DNA from: 4484-232 sp964486555
GTDB taxonomy: Bacteria; Thermotogota; Thermotogae; Thermotogales; Thermotogaceae
Direction of reading: 5' to 3'
Assembly (NCBI GenBank): GCA_964486555.1
Contig: CAZANP010000001.1
Coordinates: 1 to 64,000 of the forward strand
Length of the DNA stretch: 64,000 bases
Shown: positions 8,837 through 18,476 of the stretch, piece by piece
Numbering within the stretch: position 1 is the stretch's first letter
Layout of the letters: the number at the start of each line of letters is the position of its first letter
Position numbers and translations under genes: made by a program
Notes under the pieces: model-generated
The model's database searches: none
Seen by the model: the letters and a program-made list of their open reading frames with translations, nothing else
What the model was told of the DNA's origin: nothing

Positions 8837-10165
8837 GTGGGTGATTTCTTCAAGAATGTTGAAAAGATAAGGTATGAAGGTTCAAGATCAAAGAATCCTT
8901 TGAGTTTCAAATTTTACAATCCCGATGAATTGGTCATGGGAAAGAAGATGAAGGAACACCTCAAATTCTCTGTGGCTTTCTGGCATACGATCAACTTTCG
9001 AGGTAGAGATATGTTCGGTTTGGAAACTATGGAAAGGCCTTGGGAACTTTTCTCTGATCCCATGGACAGGGCTTTTGCAAAAATAGACGCGCTGTTCGAA
9101 TTCTGCGAGAAGTTAGGGGTAGAATATTTCACGTTCCATGACAGAGACATAGCCCCCGAAGGAGACAACCTAAGAGAGACCAACAGGAACCTGGACAAAG
9201 CCGTTGAAAGGATCAAGGAGAACATGAAATCCACAGGCATAAAACTTCTATGGGGTACTGCAAACCTTTTCTCCCATCCAAGGTACGCTCAAGGAGCTGC
9301 CACCTCACCTGATCCCGATGTTTTCGCTCATGCTGCTGCCCAAGTGAAAAAAGCGCTCGAAGTGACGAAAGAACTTGGAGGGTTGGGATACGTTTTTTGG
9401 GGAGGAAGAGAAGGCTATGAAACCCTCCTAAACACAGATCTGGAACTTGAATTGGATAATCTCGCTCGATTTTTGAAAATGGCGGCAGATTACGCTGAAA
9501 AAATCGGATTCAAAGGGGTTCTGATGATCGAACCAAAACCTATGGAACCTACCAAGCATCAGTACGATTTCGATTCGGCTCATGCACTGGCGTTTCTTAG
9601 AAAATACGATTTGGAAGGTTACTTTAAATTCAACATCGAAGCCAACCACGCAACACTCGCTGGACACACTTTCCATCACGAGCTTAGATATGCTAGGATA
9701 AATAAAAAGCTTGCAAGCATCGATGCCAACAAGGGAGATTTGATGCTGGGATGGGACACGGATCAATTCCCAACGGATGTCTACGAAACGACACTTGCCA
9801 TGTATGAAGTCCTCAAGAATGGTGGATTAGATTGCGGTTTCAATTTCGATGCCAAATTGAGAAGGCCTTCGACATCTTTGGAGGATCTGTTCATAGCTCA
9901 CATATCAGGTATGGATGCGTTCGCCCTTGGTCTTAAAATAGCTTCCAAACTGATCGAAGATGGTGTCATCGATGAGTTTGTAAAGGAAAGGTATTCGAAA
10001 TATGAAGAAGGAATAGGAAAAAGTATAATAGAAGGAAGGGAAAATTTCGAAACTCTAGAGGAATACGTTCTGGAAAAACCTTACACCGAAATAATGCCTC
10101 AGTCTGGGAAACAGGAACTTCTAGAATCCATTCTCAACCAGTACATATTCGAAATGTGGAGATGA
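8837..10165 (+). CDS. xylA: Xylose isomerase
   Basis: Cytoplasmic enzyme converting D-xylose to D-xylulose, 442 residues, class II type with the N-terminal extension. Catalytic H101 and D104 lie in [10 protein letters not shown] at the same numbers as in the T. neapolitana enzyme. Metal ligands are seen in [25 protein letters not shown] and NFDAK. The start is a GTG after AAGGAGGG. Compared from memory with the T. maritima/T. neapolitana enzyme it differs at many positions throughout, in the loop after residue 50 and at the C-terminus, so it may be a second or transferred lineage. It is followed after four bases by xylulokinase. Confidence 0.97.
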   Translation: MGDFFKNVEKIRYEGSRSKNPLSFKFYNPDELVMGKKMKEHLKFSVAFWHTINFRGRDMFGLETMERPWELFSDPMDRAFAKIDALFEFCEKLGVEYFTFHDRDIAPEGDNLRETNRNLDKAVERIKENMKSTGIKLLWGTANLFSHPRYAQGAATSPDPDVFAHAAAQVKKALEVTKELGGLGYVFWGGREGYETLLNTDLELELDNLARFLKMAADYAEKIGFKGVLMIEPKPMEPTKHQYDFDSAHALAFLRKYDLEGYFKFNIEANHATLAGHTFHHELRYARINKKLASIDANKGDLMLGWDTDQFPTDVYETTLAMYEVLKNGGLDCGFNFDAKLRRPSTSLEDLFIAHISGMDAFALGLKIASKLIEDGVIDEFVKERYSKYEEGIGKSIIEGRENFETLEEYVLEKPYTEIMPQSGKQELLESILNQYIFEMWR

Positions 10166-10169
10166 TAAC

Positions 10170-11645
10170 ATGGATCTATTCATAGGTCTCGATGTTGGTA
10201 CAACGGGGGTCAAAGGCCTGTTGGTTGATGAAAAAGGAAAAATAATGGGAAACTGGAACGAACCTCTGGAGTTGATAACACCGAAATCTGGTTGGAACGA
10301 ACAGGATCCGAAGGAATGGTGGAAGAACGTGGTGGTCGTTTTAAAACGATTGAACGAGATAGCCCTTGAAATTGGTGGAAAGGTGAAAGCTATTTCAACG
10401 AGTGGCCAAATGCACAGTCTTGTTCCACTGGATGGAAAAGGAAACGTCCTGAGAAATGCGATACTATGGAACGATCAGAGAACTCACGAAGAGTGTGAGA
10501 TAATAACCAGGAAATTTGGTGAAGAGTACTTGATCAAAAACGTGGGGAATCCAGTGCTCACAGGTTTCACCCTTCCTAAAATTCTCTGGCTTAAAAGAAA
10601 TGAACCCGAGATATTCGAAAATACAAAGAAGATATTACTTCCAAAAGATTTCATAAATTTCATGATGACGGGGAAGATGGTTACAGAACCCTCAGATGCC
10701 TCTGGAACGGTTGCATATGGCATAGATGGTGAGTGGAAGGATGAGATCCTGGAGAAACTAGAAATACCCCTTGAAATATTCCCTGAAGTCATACCTTCAA
10801 ACGAAGTGATAGGAAGGTTGAAAAGGGAAGTGGCAAATGAAACAGGCCTTTCTGAGGATGTTCTCGTTGTTCCAGGAGGAGCTGATAACGCTTGTTCTGC
10901 CCTGGGTGTTGGGGTTACACTCTCCGGAAGGGTTATGATCAGTCTTGGAACGTCGGGAACGGTTCTCGCACCAACTCTGGGCGAGGAACCGGATCCTAAA
11001 GGGAGGGTTCATTTCTTTTTCCACGTTTTGAAAGGGATTAAATACCACATGGGTGTCATGCTCTCGGCGACTCATTCGCTGAATTGGTTCAAAGAAAGAT
11101 TCCTTCAGGAGAGCTACGGTGAGATAAATGAAATGGTTTCAAAATCACCCGCTGGGTCCAACGGGGTTATATTCCTTCCGTATCTCAATGGAGAAAGGAC
11201 TCCTCACAGAGATCCGTTTGCCAGAGGTGTTTTCTTTGGTATATCTTCCTTCAATTCGAAAGAGGATATAATAAGGGCTATATTCGAAGGGGTGGCTTTT
11301 GGTATCAAGGATTCGTTCGATATATTGAAAGAGGATCTTAAAGTCAAGGTAGAGGACGTTAGGATAACTGGTGGGGGATCCAAGAGTGATATCTGGGTGA
11401 AGATAACAGCAGATGTTCTGGGACACAACCTCAAGAGACCACAAGTTAACGAAGGAGCCGCATACGGTGCCAGCATGCTTGCGTTCTCTGGTTTTTCAAA
11501 AACGCCTCCTGAAAGAGTAGCCGACGAATGGGTCATTATAAAGGATGAGGTGGATTACAGTGAAGGATCTCATGAAATATATGGAAAACTTGTGAAAAAG
11601 TATCGAATGATATACGAGAATCTGAAGGAGATCTTTCGAATCTGA
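10170..11645 (+). CDS. xylB: Xylulokinase (FGGY family)
   Basis: Phosphorylates D-xylulose to D-xylulose 5-phosphate, feeding the pentose phosphate pathway; 491 residues. The N-terminal ATPase fold begins GLDVGTTGVKGLLVD. The substrate loop has GQMHSLVPLD and WNDQRT, and the catalytic aspartate is D239 in PGGADNACS. The C-terminal adenine-binding motif GGGSKSDIW is near residue 406. The gene starts four bases after xylA with a GGAG inside the xylA end, so the pair is co-translated. FGGY specificity is hard to read by eye, but the xylA neighbour makes xylulose by far the best candidate. Confidence 0.93.
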   Translation: MDLFIGLDVGTTGVKGLLVDEKGKIMGNWNEPLELITPKSGWNEQDPKEWWKNVVVVLKRLNEIALEIGGKVKAISTSGQMHSLVPLDGKGNVLRNAILWNDQRTHEECEIITRKFGEEYLIKNVGNPVLTGFTLPKILWLKRNEPEIFENTKKILLPKDFINFMMTGKMVTEPSDASGTVAYGIDGEWKDEILEKLEIPLEIFPEVIPSNEVIGRLKREVANETGLSEDVLVVPGGADNACSALGVGVTLSGRVMISLGTSGTVLAPTLGEEPDPKGRVHFFFHVLKGIKYHMGVMLSATHSLNWFKERFLQESYGEINEMVSKSPAGSNGVIFLPYLNGERTPHRDPFARGVFFGISSFNSKEDIIRAIFEGVAFGIKDSFDILKEDLKVKVEDVRITGGGSKSDIWVKITADVLGHNLKRPQVNEGAAYGASMLAFSGFSKTPPERVADEWVIIKDEVDYSEGSHEIYGKLVKKYRMIYENLKEIFRI

Positions 11646-11667
11646 ATTTTTTGGGGGTTTTAGTGAT

Positions 11668-12408
11668 ATGCAAACGTTAATTAGAACTGGTAAGATATTG
11701 AGTTGTTTCTCTCTAAAAAAACCCAGACTGAGCCTTGTTGAGTTAACGAGGGAAACAGGTCTTCCCAAGCCAACTGTTTACAGAATATGCGAAACGCTGG
11801 TTAAGTTGGGATTTCTGAGAAAAAATTCGGATAAGACCTACACACTGGGTTTTCGCCTTTTGGAACTTGGAAGCATAGTTCTCTCGAGCCTGGAGATAAG
11901 GAAAGTGGCAATGGAAGAAATGGAGAGGTTGCAGAACATAACGGGAGAATCCGTTCACCTTGGTATTCTGGATGGAACAGAGGTTGTCTCAATTGAGGCG
12001 TTGGAAAGTCCTTTGCCTCTTAGAACCCGTGTCTTCATAGGAAAGAGAGCGTCGTTGTACTCTTCCGCAATAGGAAAGGCGTTGCTTGCGTTCCTTCCAG
12101 AGGAGCAGAAGAGAGAAATCGTCGAAAAGCTCGACCTGAAACCTCACACGAAAAACACAATAACCGATAGAAAGGAGCTGATGAAAGAACTTGGAAGGAT
12201 AAAACGAAGAGGTTATTCCGTGGATGATATGGAAGATTCAGAAGGAGTAAGATGCGTAGGAGCACCCATTTTAAATTCCGAAGGAGTGGCGATAGCATCT
12301 ATAAGTATATCTGGCCCTGCAACGAGGATAACTAAGGACAAAATAAGAAAGTATTCTAAACTCGTTATAGAAGCTTCTCAGAGAATATCAAAGAAATTGG
12401 GATACTGA
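11668..12408 (+). CDS. IclR-family transcriptional regulator
   Basis: 246-residue regulator with a winged helix-turn-helix at residues 1-65 (LSLVELTRETGLPKPTVYRI) and the IclR effector domain (SSAIGKALLAFL, DDMEDSEGVRCVGAPI) from about residue 80. The ATG lies 22 bases after xylB behind a GGGGG ribosome-binding site, so it is in the xylA-xylB transcript. IclR-type proteins in Thermotoga include a KdgR regulator of uronate metabolism. With an alpha-glucuronidase-like gene in this locus, a uronate-related effector is a reasonable guess, but only that. Confidence 0.9.
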   Translation: MQTLIRTGKILSCFSLKKPRLSLVELTRETGLPKPTVYRICETLVKLGFLRKNSDKTYTLGFRLLELGSIVLSSLEIRKVAMEEMERLQNITGESVHLGILDGTEVVSIEALESPLPLRTRVFIGKRASLYSSAIGKALLAFLPEEQKREIVEKLDLKPHTKNTITDRKELMKELGRIKRRGYSVDDMEDSEGVRCVGAPILNSEGVAIASISISGPATRITKDKIRKYSKLVIEASQRISKKLGY

Positions 12409-12659
12409 ATGAAGATTCTTCCGGCCTGGGAGAATACGGTTGAGCTTTTTCTGCGATTGAAGGATTTTCCACTATTTTCTTAGATTAACTTTTAAATTTT
12501 TCCGATTGTTCTAAAAATAAAAGAAGATCTCTTTTTTTCTAGGTATGATTCAAAGTTACCTTCCTTTATCTCCTCTCTTTCAGTTTTTGTAACTTTCGCT
12601 GAAGATGTCATAATCGTTGATGGTTAGTTTTTCAAAACAAACATACGGAGAGATCGCAG
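12409..12659 (+). promoter_or_regulatory. Intergenic region before the ROK repressor, with a candidate operator
   Basis: A weak hairpin after the IclR stop (ATTCTTCC 12415-12422 with GGGAGAAT 12428-12435) is followed about 10 bases later by CTTTTT and could be a poor terminator. Close to the ROK start, TTAGTTTT (12624-12631), two bases and AAAACAAA (12634-12641) form a near-symmetric site with one mismatch. It lies 19 bases upstream of the start codon, where a repressor would block transcription or initiation. The rest is AT-rich with T runs, and I see no clear -35/-10 pair. Confidence 0.45.
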
Positions 12660-13787
12660 ATGTTAAGTGAAACCGAAAGAAGGATCCTCAAATTGATAAA
12701 GGAGTCCGGTGAGATCTCCCGTGTTGATATCAGTCGAAAAACTGGCCTCAGTAAACCCGTCGTTTCCATAGTAACATCCAAACTCATCAAAAATGGATTG
12801 ATCAGAGAGATAGGAGAGGGAAGAAGTACCAAAAAAACTGGTAGGCGTCCTATCATGCTTTCCTTTGTTCCAGATTACATGTACGTGGTGGGATTGGATG
12901 TGGGAGGAACGAAACTGGAGGGTGTTCTGGCGGACCTTGAAGGAAACATCGTGAACGAGGTCGTGATACCTACTGAGAGTATAAGGACAGAGAAGGATCT
13001 TTTCAATCTTGTCTTATACTCAGTGGAAACCTTAATGAAAGGACGAGAGGATAAAATACTCGGTATCGGTATAGGTGTTCCTGGAACGGTGGATTGGAAA
13101 ACGGGGATCATCAACTACATGCCTGCTTTCGAGTTACGGAATGTAAATCTAAAAAAGTACGTTCAAGAGAAATTCAACTTAACTGTCTTGATAGAAAACG
13201 ATGTCAATCTCGATGCACTTGCTGAAAGTAAGATAGGAGCTGGAAAGGGCTTTAAGTACATTCTTCTAGTTTCCATAGGAACTGGTACAGGGGCTGGCCT
13301 CATCTTGAATGGTGCTATATTCCGGGGTTCGTGTGGGAAAGCAGGAGAAGTTGGATACATCATCACAGATTGGGAGAAAGAAAAGTTCTTTTCAAAAGAC
13401 AGTTTTGGCTATCTTGAGGAATGGTTCTCTGGACAATCTTTAGAAAGGAAGTTCTCAGAACGAGGTTTTGAGAGGGATTTGAAAGACATTTTCGATCTTT
13501 TGAATGAGGATGGAGAAATTGAGAAGATCATAAGAGAAGGATGTGAGCATCTAGCCCTCGCTATAGCGAATGCAATAGTCCTTCTGAATCCAGAGATCGT
13601 GATAATAAAAGGTGGCATAGGTTACAACCAATACGAAAAGATAATGGCATATACTGTTCCCATTCTGGAGAAGGTTGTACCACCAGAGATCTTCGAAGAC
13701 GTTTCTTTCAGGAAAGGAAAACTTGAGAGGTTCGGGGTAGCTCTTGGCGGGGTTTTTCTGGTCATAGAGGAGATATTGAAAATCTGA
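12660..13787 (+). CDS. ROK-family repressor, XylR-like
   Basis: 375-residue regulator: a winged HTH at residues 5-60 (ILKLIKESGEISRVDISRKT, then SKPVVSIVTSKL) fused to a ROK sugar-kinase-like domain starting VVGLDVGGTKLEGVLAD near residue 78. The ROK signature is degenerate: the usual ExGH is ExGY (GKAGEVGY), and the CxCGxxGC zinc motif after it is missing, so the structural zinc site appears lost. The ATG at 12660 follows CGGAGAG. It is 39 bases upstream of the MalEFG-type transporter and probably represses it, or xylA-xylB, in the absence of sugar. Confidence 0.9.
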   Translation: MLSETERRILKLIKESGEISRVDISRKTGLSKPVVSIVTSKLIKNGLIREIGEGRSTKKTGRRPIMLSFVPDYMYVVGLDVGGTKLEGVLADLEGNIVNEVVIPTESIRTEKDLFNLVLYSVETLMKGREDKILGIGIGVPGTVDWKTGIINYMPAFELRNVNLKKYVQEKFNLTVLIENDVNLDALAESKIGAGKGFKYILLVSIGTGTGAGLILNGAIFRGSCGKAGEVGYIITDWEKEKFFSKDSFGYLEEWFSGQSLERKFSERGFERDLKDIFDLLNEDGEIEKIIREGCEHLALAIANAIVLLNPEIVIIKGGIGYNQYEKIMAYTVPILEKVVPPEIFEDVSFRKGKLERFGVALGGVFLVIEEILKI

Positions 13788-13826
13788 AGCTTTTTCCATA
13801 AATCCTAAAAAGAGGGGTGATTTCTG

Positions 13827-15092
13827 ATGATCAGAAGATCCTTTGCTCTGCTTCTCTTAGGTGTTATCACGGTTCTATCGTTCGCCGTTGTTGAATTGAA
13901 CACCATCCTTGGACCAGGAGATCTCGATTACTACATAGCAAGGAATCAGGAGTTCTATGAGAAAACAGGTATAAGAGTGAACATAACCGTTGTCCCTTAT
14001 GGAAGAGACGTTGTTCCAAAACTCATAGCTTCCTTCCTTGCAGGTGGATCGGAGTATGACGTTTTCATAATCGACTGTATAGATGTTCCAGAATTCGTGG
14101 AAAATGGTTGGGTTCTTCCCGTTGATCAGTGGCTTACTGAGGATCTGAAAAAAGATGCCGTACCCTTTGCCCTTGATGGTATGGCATACAAAGGTCACTG
14201 GTACGGTTTGCCGAGTATTAGTGAATGGAAATCCTTCGTTTACAACAAGAAGATGATCGAGAAGGTCGGTTACAAAGAATTTCCAAAAACATGGGATGAG
14301 GTTGTGAAGCTCTCCAAGAAACTGCAAGAAGCTGGCGTGGTGAAATATGCAACGGCATGGTCCTGGGCTCCTAAGGAGTGCCTTGTCTGTGACTTCGTCG
14401 CCATCCTTTCCAGCTTTGGTGGTAAGTTCTTCGACGAAGATCTGAACCCCGTTTTCAACGATGAAAAAGGTGTGCAGGCTCTCCAATTCATGGTCGATAT
14501 GTTATACAAGTATAAAATAGCCAATCCATCCTCTTTGTCGTGGACCGAAGACGATGTGTACTCTGCCATGTTCAACGGTGATGTGGCTTACGCGATGATG
14601 TGGGGACTCCCCCTTGTGGATTTGAACAACCCTGAACTCTCAAGGGTTGTCGGTCAGTGTGACATAGCGCTCATGCCATCTGTTGATGGTAAGCATCCTT
14701 ACACGGTTTCCGGTCCAATGGGCTGGGCTATATCCTATGGGACCAAGCATCCGAAAGAAGCCTGGGAATACATAAAATTCATAGCAGGGCCTGAAGGCGC
14801 TTTAGATGCTGCCATTAAAGCGGGTGTCGTTCCAGGATGGAAATCTGTCTTCGAAAACGAAGAGTTCAAAAAGAAGGTTCCAGGATTGGATAAGATGTTC
14901 GAGCAGGCCATGTACGTTATTCACAGGCCGAGAGTGCCTTGGTACCACGAATTCTCGAGAGTTCTGGCAGAAGAGCTTCACAAAGCTCTTGCCAGGGAGA
15001 AGTCGCCTAAAGAAGCGCTTGATGCTGCTGCAGAAGCAGCTGTGAAGATAAGGGAGGAATACGAGAAGACGCATGAAAAAGCTTCAAAATAA
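13827..15092 (+). CDS. ABC sugar-binding protein, family 1 (MalE-like)
   Basis: Extracytoplasmic sugar-binding protein, 421 residues, with signal peptide MIRRSFALLLLGVITVLSFA and no lipobox cysteine. The family-1 binding fold shows the motifs GGSEYDVFIID near residue 73 and YGLPSISEWKSFVYNKKM near residue 130, and many aromatic residues for sugar stacking. The start is an ATG behind GAGGGGTGA. It feeds the two MalF/MalG-type permeases downstream. Given the alpha-glucuronidase-like gene at the end of the operon, the ligand may be an acidic or aldouronic oligosaccharide; this is inference. Confidence 0.92.
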   Translation: MIRRSFALLLLGVITVLSFAVVELNTILGPGDLDYYIARNQEFYEKTGIRVNITVVPYGRDVVPKLIASFLAGGSEYDVFIIDCIDVPEFVENGWVLPVDQWLTEDLKKDAVPFALDGMAYKGHWYGLPSISEWKSFVYNKKMIEKVGYKEFPKTWDEVVKLSKKLQEAGVVKYATAWSWAPKECLVCDFVAILSSFGGKFFDEDLNPVFNDEKGVQALQFMVDMLYKYKIANPSSLSWTEDDVYSAMFNGDVAYAMMWGLPLVDLNNPELSRVVGQCDIALMPSVDGKHPYTVSGPMGWAISYGTKHPKEAWEYIKFIAGPEGALDAAIKAGVVPGWKSVFENEEFKKKVPGLDKMFEQAMYVIHRPRVPWYHEFSRVLAEELHKALAREKSPKEALDAAAEAAVKIREEYEKTHEKASK

Positions 15093-15115
15093 AGTGAAGA
15101 ACCTGTTCTGAAGTT

Positions 15116-15138
15116 ATGGGGGGGATATTCCCCCCCAT
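15116..15138 (+). promoter_or_regulatory. Intercistronic GC hairpin between binding protein and permease
   Basis: ATGGGGGGG pairs perfectly with CCCCCCCAT, with one more A-T pair closing a 3-base loop, so seven consecutive G-C pairs. No T tract follows, and the permease start codon is 25 bases downstream. Position and shape match the hairpin after the first binding-protein gene, which suggests the same job: differential expression or 3-prime protection of the binding-protein mRNA. Confidence 0.8.
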
Positions 15139-15162
15139 GGTTTGTTATCAGGAGGGATCGAT

Positions 15163-16047
15163 GTGGAGAAGAAAAAGAGGCGTCTTGGCTATCTTTTCAT
15201 ACTACCATCCTTAGTGATCATATTTTTCGTTCTGCTCTTTCCTCTCCTCTTTGCTCTTTATATGAGTTTTTTCGATGTGGTTTTTGCAGGAAGAAGCATG
15301 AAGTTTTACTTCGCAGGCTTTGAAAATTATTTCAAGGTTCTCAAGGATCAAAGCTGGTGGCAATCTTTCATGAACACCATATACTTCGTCCTGGCGGATA
15401 TATTCATAGGGATTCCTCTGGGTTTCATAAGCGCTCTTGCTTTGAACAGGAAACTACCTTTGAGATCTCTGATCATAGGTATCGTCATGCTACCTTACAT
15501 ACTCCCTCCAATCGTTCACGCACTTATCTGGAAGTGGATATACAACGCTGACTATGGTTTTCTAAACGCGACGTTGTTCAACCTAGGTATCACGAAAGAG
15601 ACCATCCTGTGGCTTGTGAATCCGAAACTCGCTTTGATTTCCCTGATAATAGCGAACTTATGGCAAGGAACAGCTTTTGCAACGATAATATACCTTGGTG
15701 GATTGAAATCGATACCTGGTGAAATCTTCGAAGCAGCTCAGATAGACGGTGCAACTAAATGGCATATAACGAAAGATATTGTGATTCCTCTTCTGAAACC
15801 TTTCACTTTCCTCCTTTTAATAATGAAAACCATTTTGACTTTCAAAATCTTCGATCTGGTTTATGCGGTAACCGGAGGGGGCCCCGCTGGATCCACGAAA
15901 GTTGTGTCCCTTGAGATATACTACACGGCCTTCAACGCTTTCAAATTCGGAAAAGCTTCAGCCATGTCTTATATACTTCTTGGAATCGTTGCGATCATCG
16001 TTGCTTTTTATCAGAGATTCTTCCGAACAGAGATAGAAATGCTCTGA
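15163..16047 (+). CDS. ABC sugar transporter permease, MalF type
   Basis: 294-residue membrane permease. The start is the GTG at 15163, six bases after GGAGGG; a TTG 21 bases upstream lies before this site. Six membrane segments begin with LFILPSLVIIFFVLLFPLLF. The EAA loop for ATPase contact is IFEAAQIDGATKWHITKDIV near residue 190. The short form without the large MalF periplasmic loop is usual for UgpA/MsmF-type importers. It pairs with the following MalG-type permease. Confidence 0.92.
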   Translation: MEKKKRRLGYLFILPSLVIIFFVLLFPLLFALYMSFFDVVFAGRSMKFYFAGFENYFKVLKDQSWWQSFMNTIYFVLADIFIGIPLGFISALALNRKLPLRSLIIGIVMLPYILPPIVHALIWKWIYNADYGFLNATLFNLGITKETILWLVNPKLALISLIIANLWQGTAFATIIYLGGLKSIPGEIFEAAQIDGATKWHITKDIVIPLLKPFTFLLLIMKTILTFKIFDLVYAVTGGGPAGSTKVVSLEIYYTAFNAFKFGKASAMSYILLGIVAIIVAFYQRFFRTEIEML

Positions 16048-16063
16048 TACTTCAAGGGGTGTG

Positions 16064-16900
16064 ATGTTCGTGAAGATCCTCATCGCTGTGACGATCTTTC
16101 TCATAATTTTCCTATCTTTTGTACCGATTTATTGGACGTTCGTAACCAGTATATCCCTCGATCGGGATCTTGCTTTAACATCCTCACACTGGTTCCCCCC
16201 ATCACCCACTCTCAAAAACTACGTGGAAATCCTCACATCACCAGTTCGAGGAGTAGCTTACGAATTCAGAAGGACCCTCGTTAACAGCTCCATAATCGCA
16301 TCTTTTACAACCATACTGACTCTGTTCTTAGCCAGTTTTGCTGCTTACTCTGTTGAAAGGTTGAAAGTACCCTTCAGGAAGACGATCAGCTATCTCGTGG
16401 TTCTCACACAAATGCTACCCCCCATAATACTCGTCATACCTATATACCTCTTATTCGGTAGGATGGGACTTTTGAATCACAAGATGTCCCTGGTGATCAT
16501 ATACACCGCCCTGAACCTACCTTTTGCCATATGGATACTGAGTTCCTACTTTGGAAGGCTCCCCGTATCAGTGGAAGAAGCTGCCATAATCGATGGCTGT
16601 GGATACTTTGAAGTTCTGTGGAAGATAGTTCTTCCCCTTTCAAAACCGGCTTTGTTCACAGGAGGAATTTTCGTGTTCTTATCTGCATGGAATGAGTTCT
16701 TGATAGCACTCGTTCTTACAACGGATCTGAAAGCCAAAACTTTACCCGTTGCTATAGCGGAATTCATGGGAAGATTCAGAACGAGTTACCCACTCATGTG
16801 CTCAGCTGGTATCATATCCATGATTCCTCCGGTAATTTTTGTTGTATTATTTCAAAGATACCTCATAGAAGGTCTTACGAGAGGTGCTGTTAAAGAATGA
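16064..16900 (+). CDS. ABC sugar transporter permease, MalG type
   Basis: 278-residue permease with six membrane segments and the EAA loop SVEEAAIIDGCGYFEVLWKI near residue 180. The start could be GTG 16061, ATG 16064 or GTG 16070, all behind CAAGGGGTG; I use the ATG. No ATPase gene accompanies the two permeases, so the importer probably borrows a shared MalK/MsiK-like ATPase from elsewhere in the chromosome, as several Thermotoga sugar importers do. The GH4 gene follows after 18 bases. Confidence 0.92.
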   Translation: MFVKILIAVTIFLIIFLSFVPIYWTFVTSISLDRDLALTSSHWFPPSPTLKNYVEILTSPVRGVAYEFRRTLVNSSIIASFTTILTLFLASFAAYSVERLKVPFRKTISYLVVLTQMLPPIILVIPIYLLFGRMGLLNHKMSLVIIYTALNLPFAIWILSSYFGRLPVSVEEAAIIDGCGYFEVLWKIVLPLSKPALFTGGIFVFLSAWNEFLIALVLTTDLKAKTLPVAIAEFMGRFRTSYPLMCSAGIISMIPPVIFVVLFQRYLIEGLTRGAVKE

Positions 16901-18364
<1,464 letters not shown>

Positions 18365-18368
18365 TTTT

Positions 18369-18420
18369 GCGGTGATGGGGCCCACCGTAAACCGCCCTTT
18401 AGGGCTGATGGCTCCTACTT
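18369..18420 (+). ncRNA. Fluoride riboswitch aptamer (crcB motif)
   Basis: The fold matches the crcB/fluoride aptamer and is close to the T. petrophila RNA known from its crystal structure. P1 is CGGTG (18370-18374) with CACCG (18383-18387). The P1 loop GGGGCC (18377-18382) forms the pseudoknot with GGCTCC (18410-18415), one G-T pair. The invariant TAAAC linker follows P1, and GCCCT/AGGGC (18394-18398 and 18401-18405) form the second stem, followed by TGATGG. Compared with T. petrophila (GAGGCC with GGCCTC), the pseudoknot changes on both strands, which is compensatory. It overlaps a terminator, so fluoride should turn expression of the downstream operon on. Confidence 0.93.
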
Positions 18421-18445
18421 CGAAATGGGTAGGAGCCATTTTTTT
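18408..18445 (+). terminator. Riboswitch-controlled intrinsic terminator
   Basis: An 11-bp perfect stem (ATGGCTCCTAC with GTAGGAGCCAT, 10-base loop) is followed by a run of seven T counting the last stem base. The left arm includes the GGCTCC that the fluoride aptamer needs for its pseudoknot, so the two structures exclude each other. Without fluoride the hairpin forms and stops transcription; it also ends the alpha-glucuronidase operon. Confidence 0.92.
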
Positions 18446-18476
18446 GTGAATAGAATATACAAGGTGGTGTTGAAAA

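Noticed and set aside
13875..14486. 203-codon open frame on the minus strand inside the sugar-binding protein gene
   Set aside because: It is antisense to a clear family-1 binding protein, has no ribosome-binding site and no recognisable domain.
15116..15138. Factor-independent terminator
   Set aside because: No T tract follows, and the permease of the same transporter starts 25 bases later.
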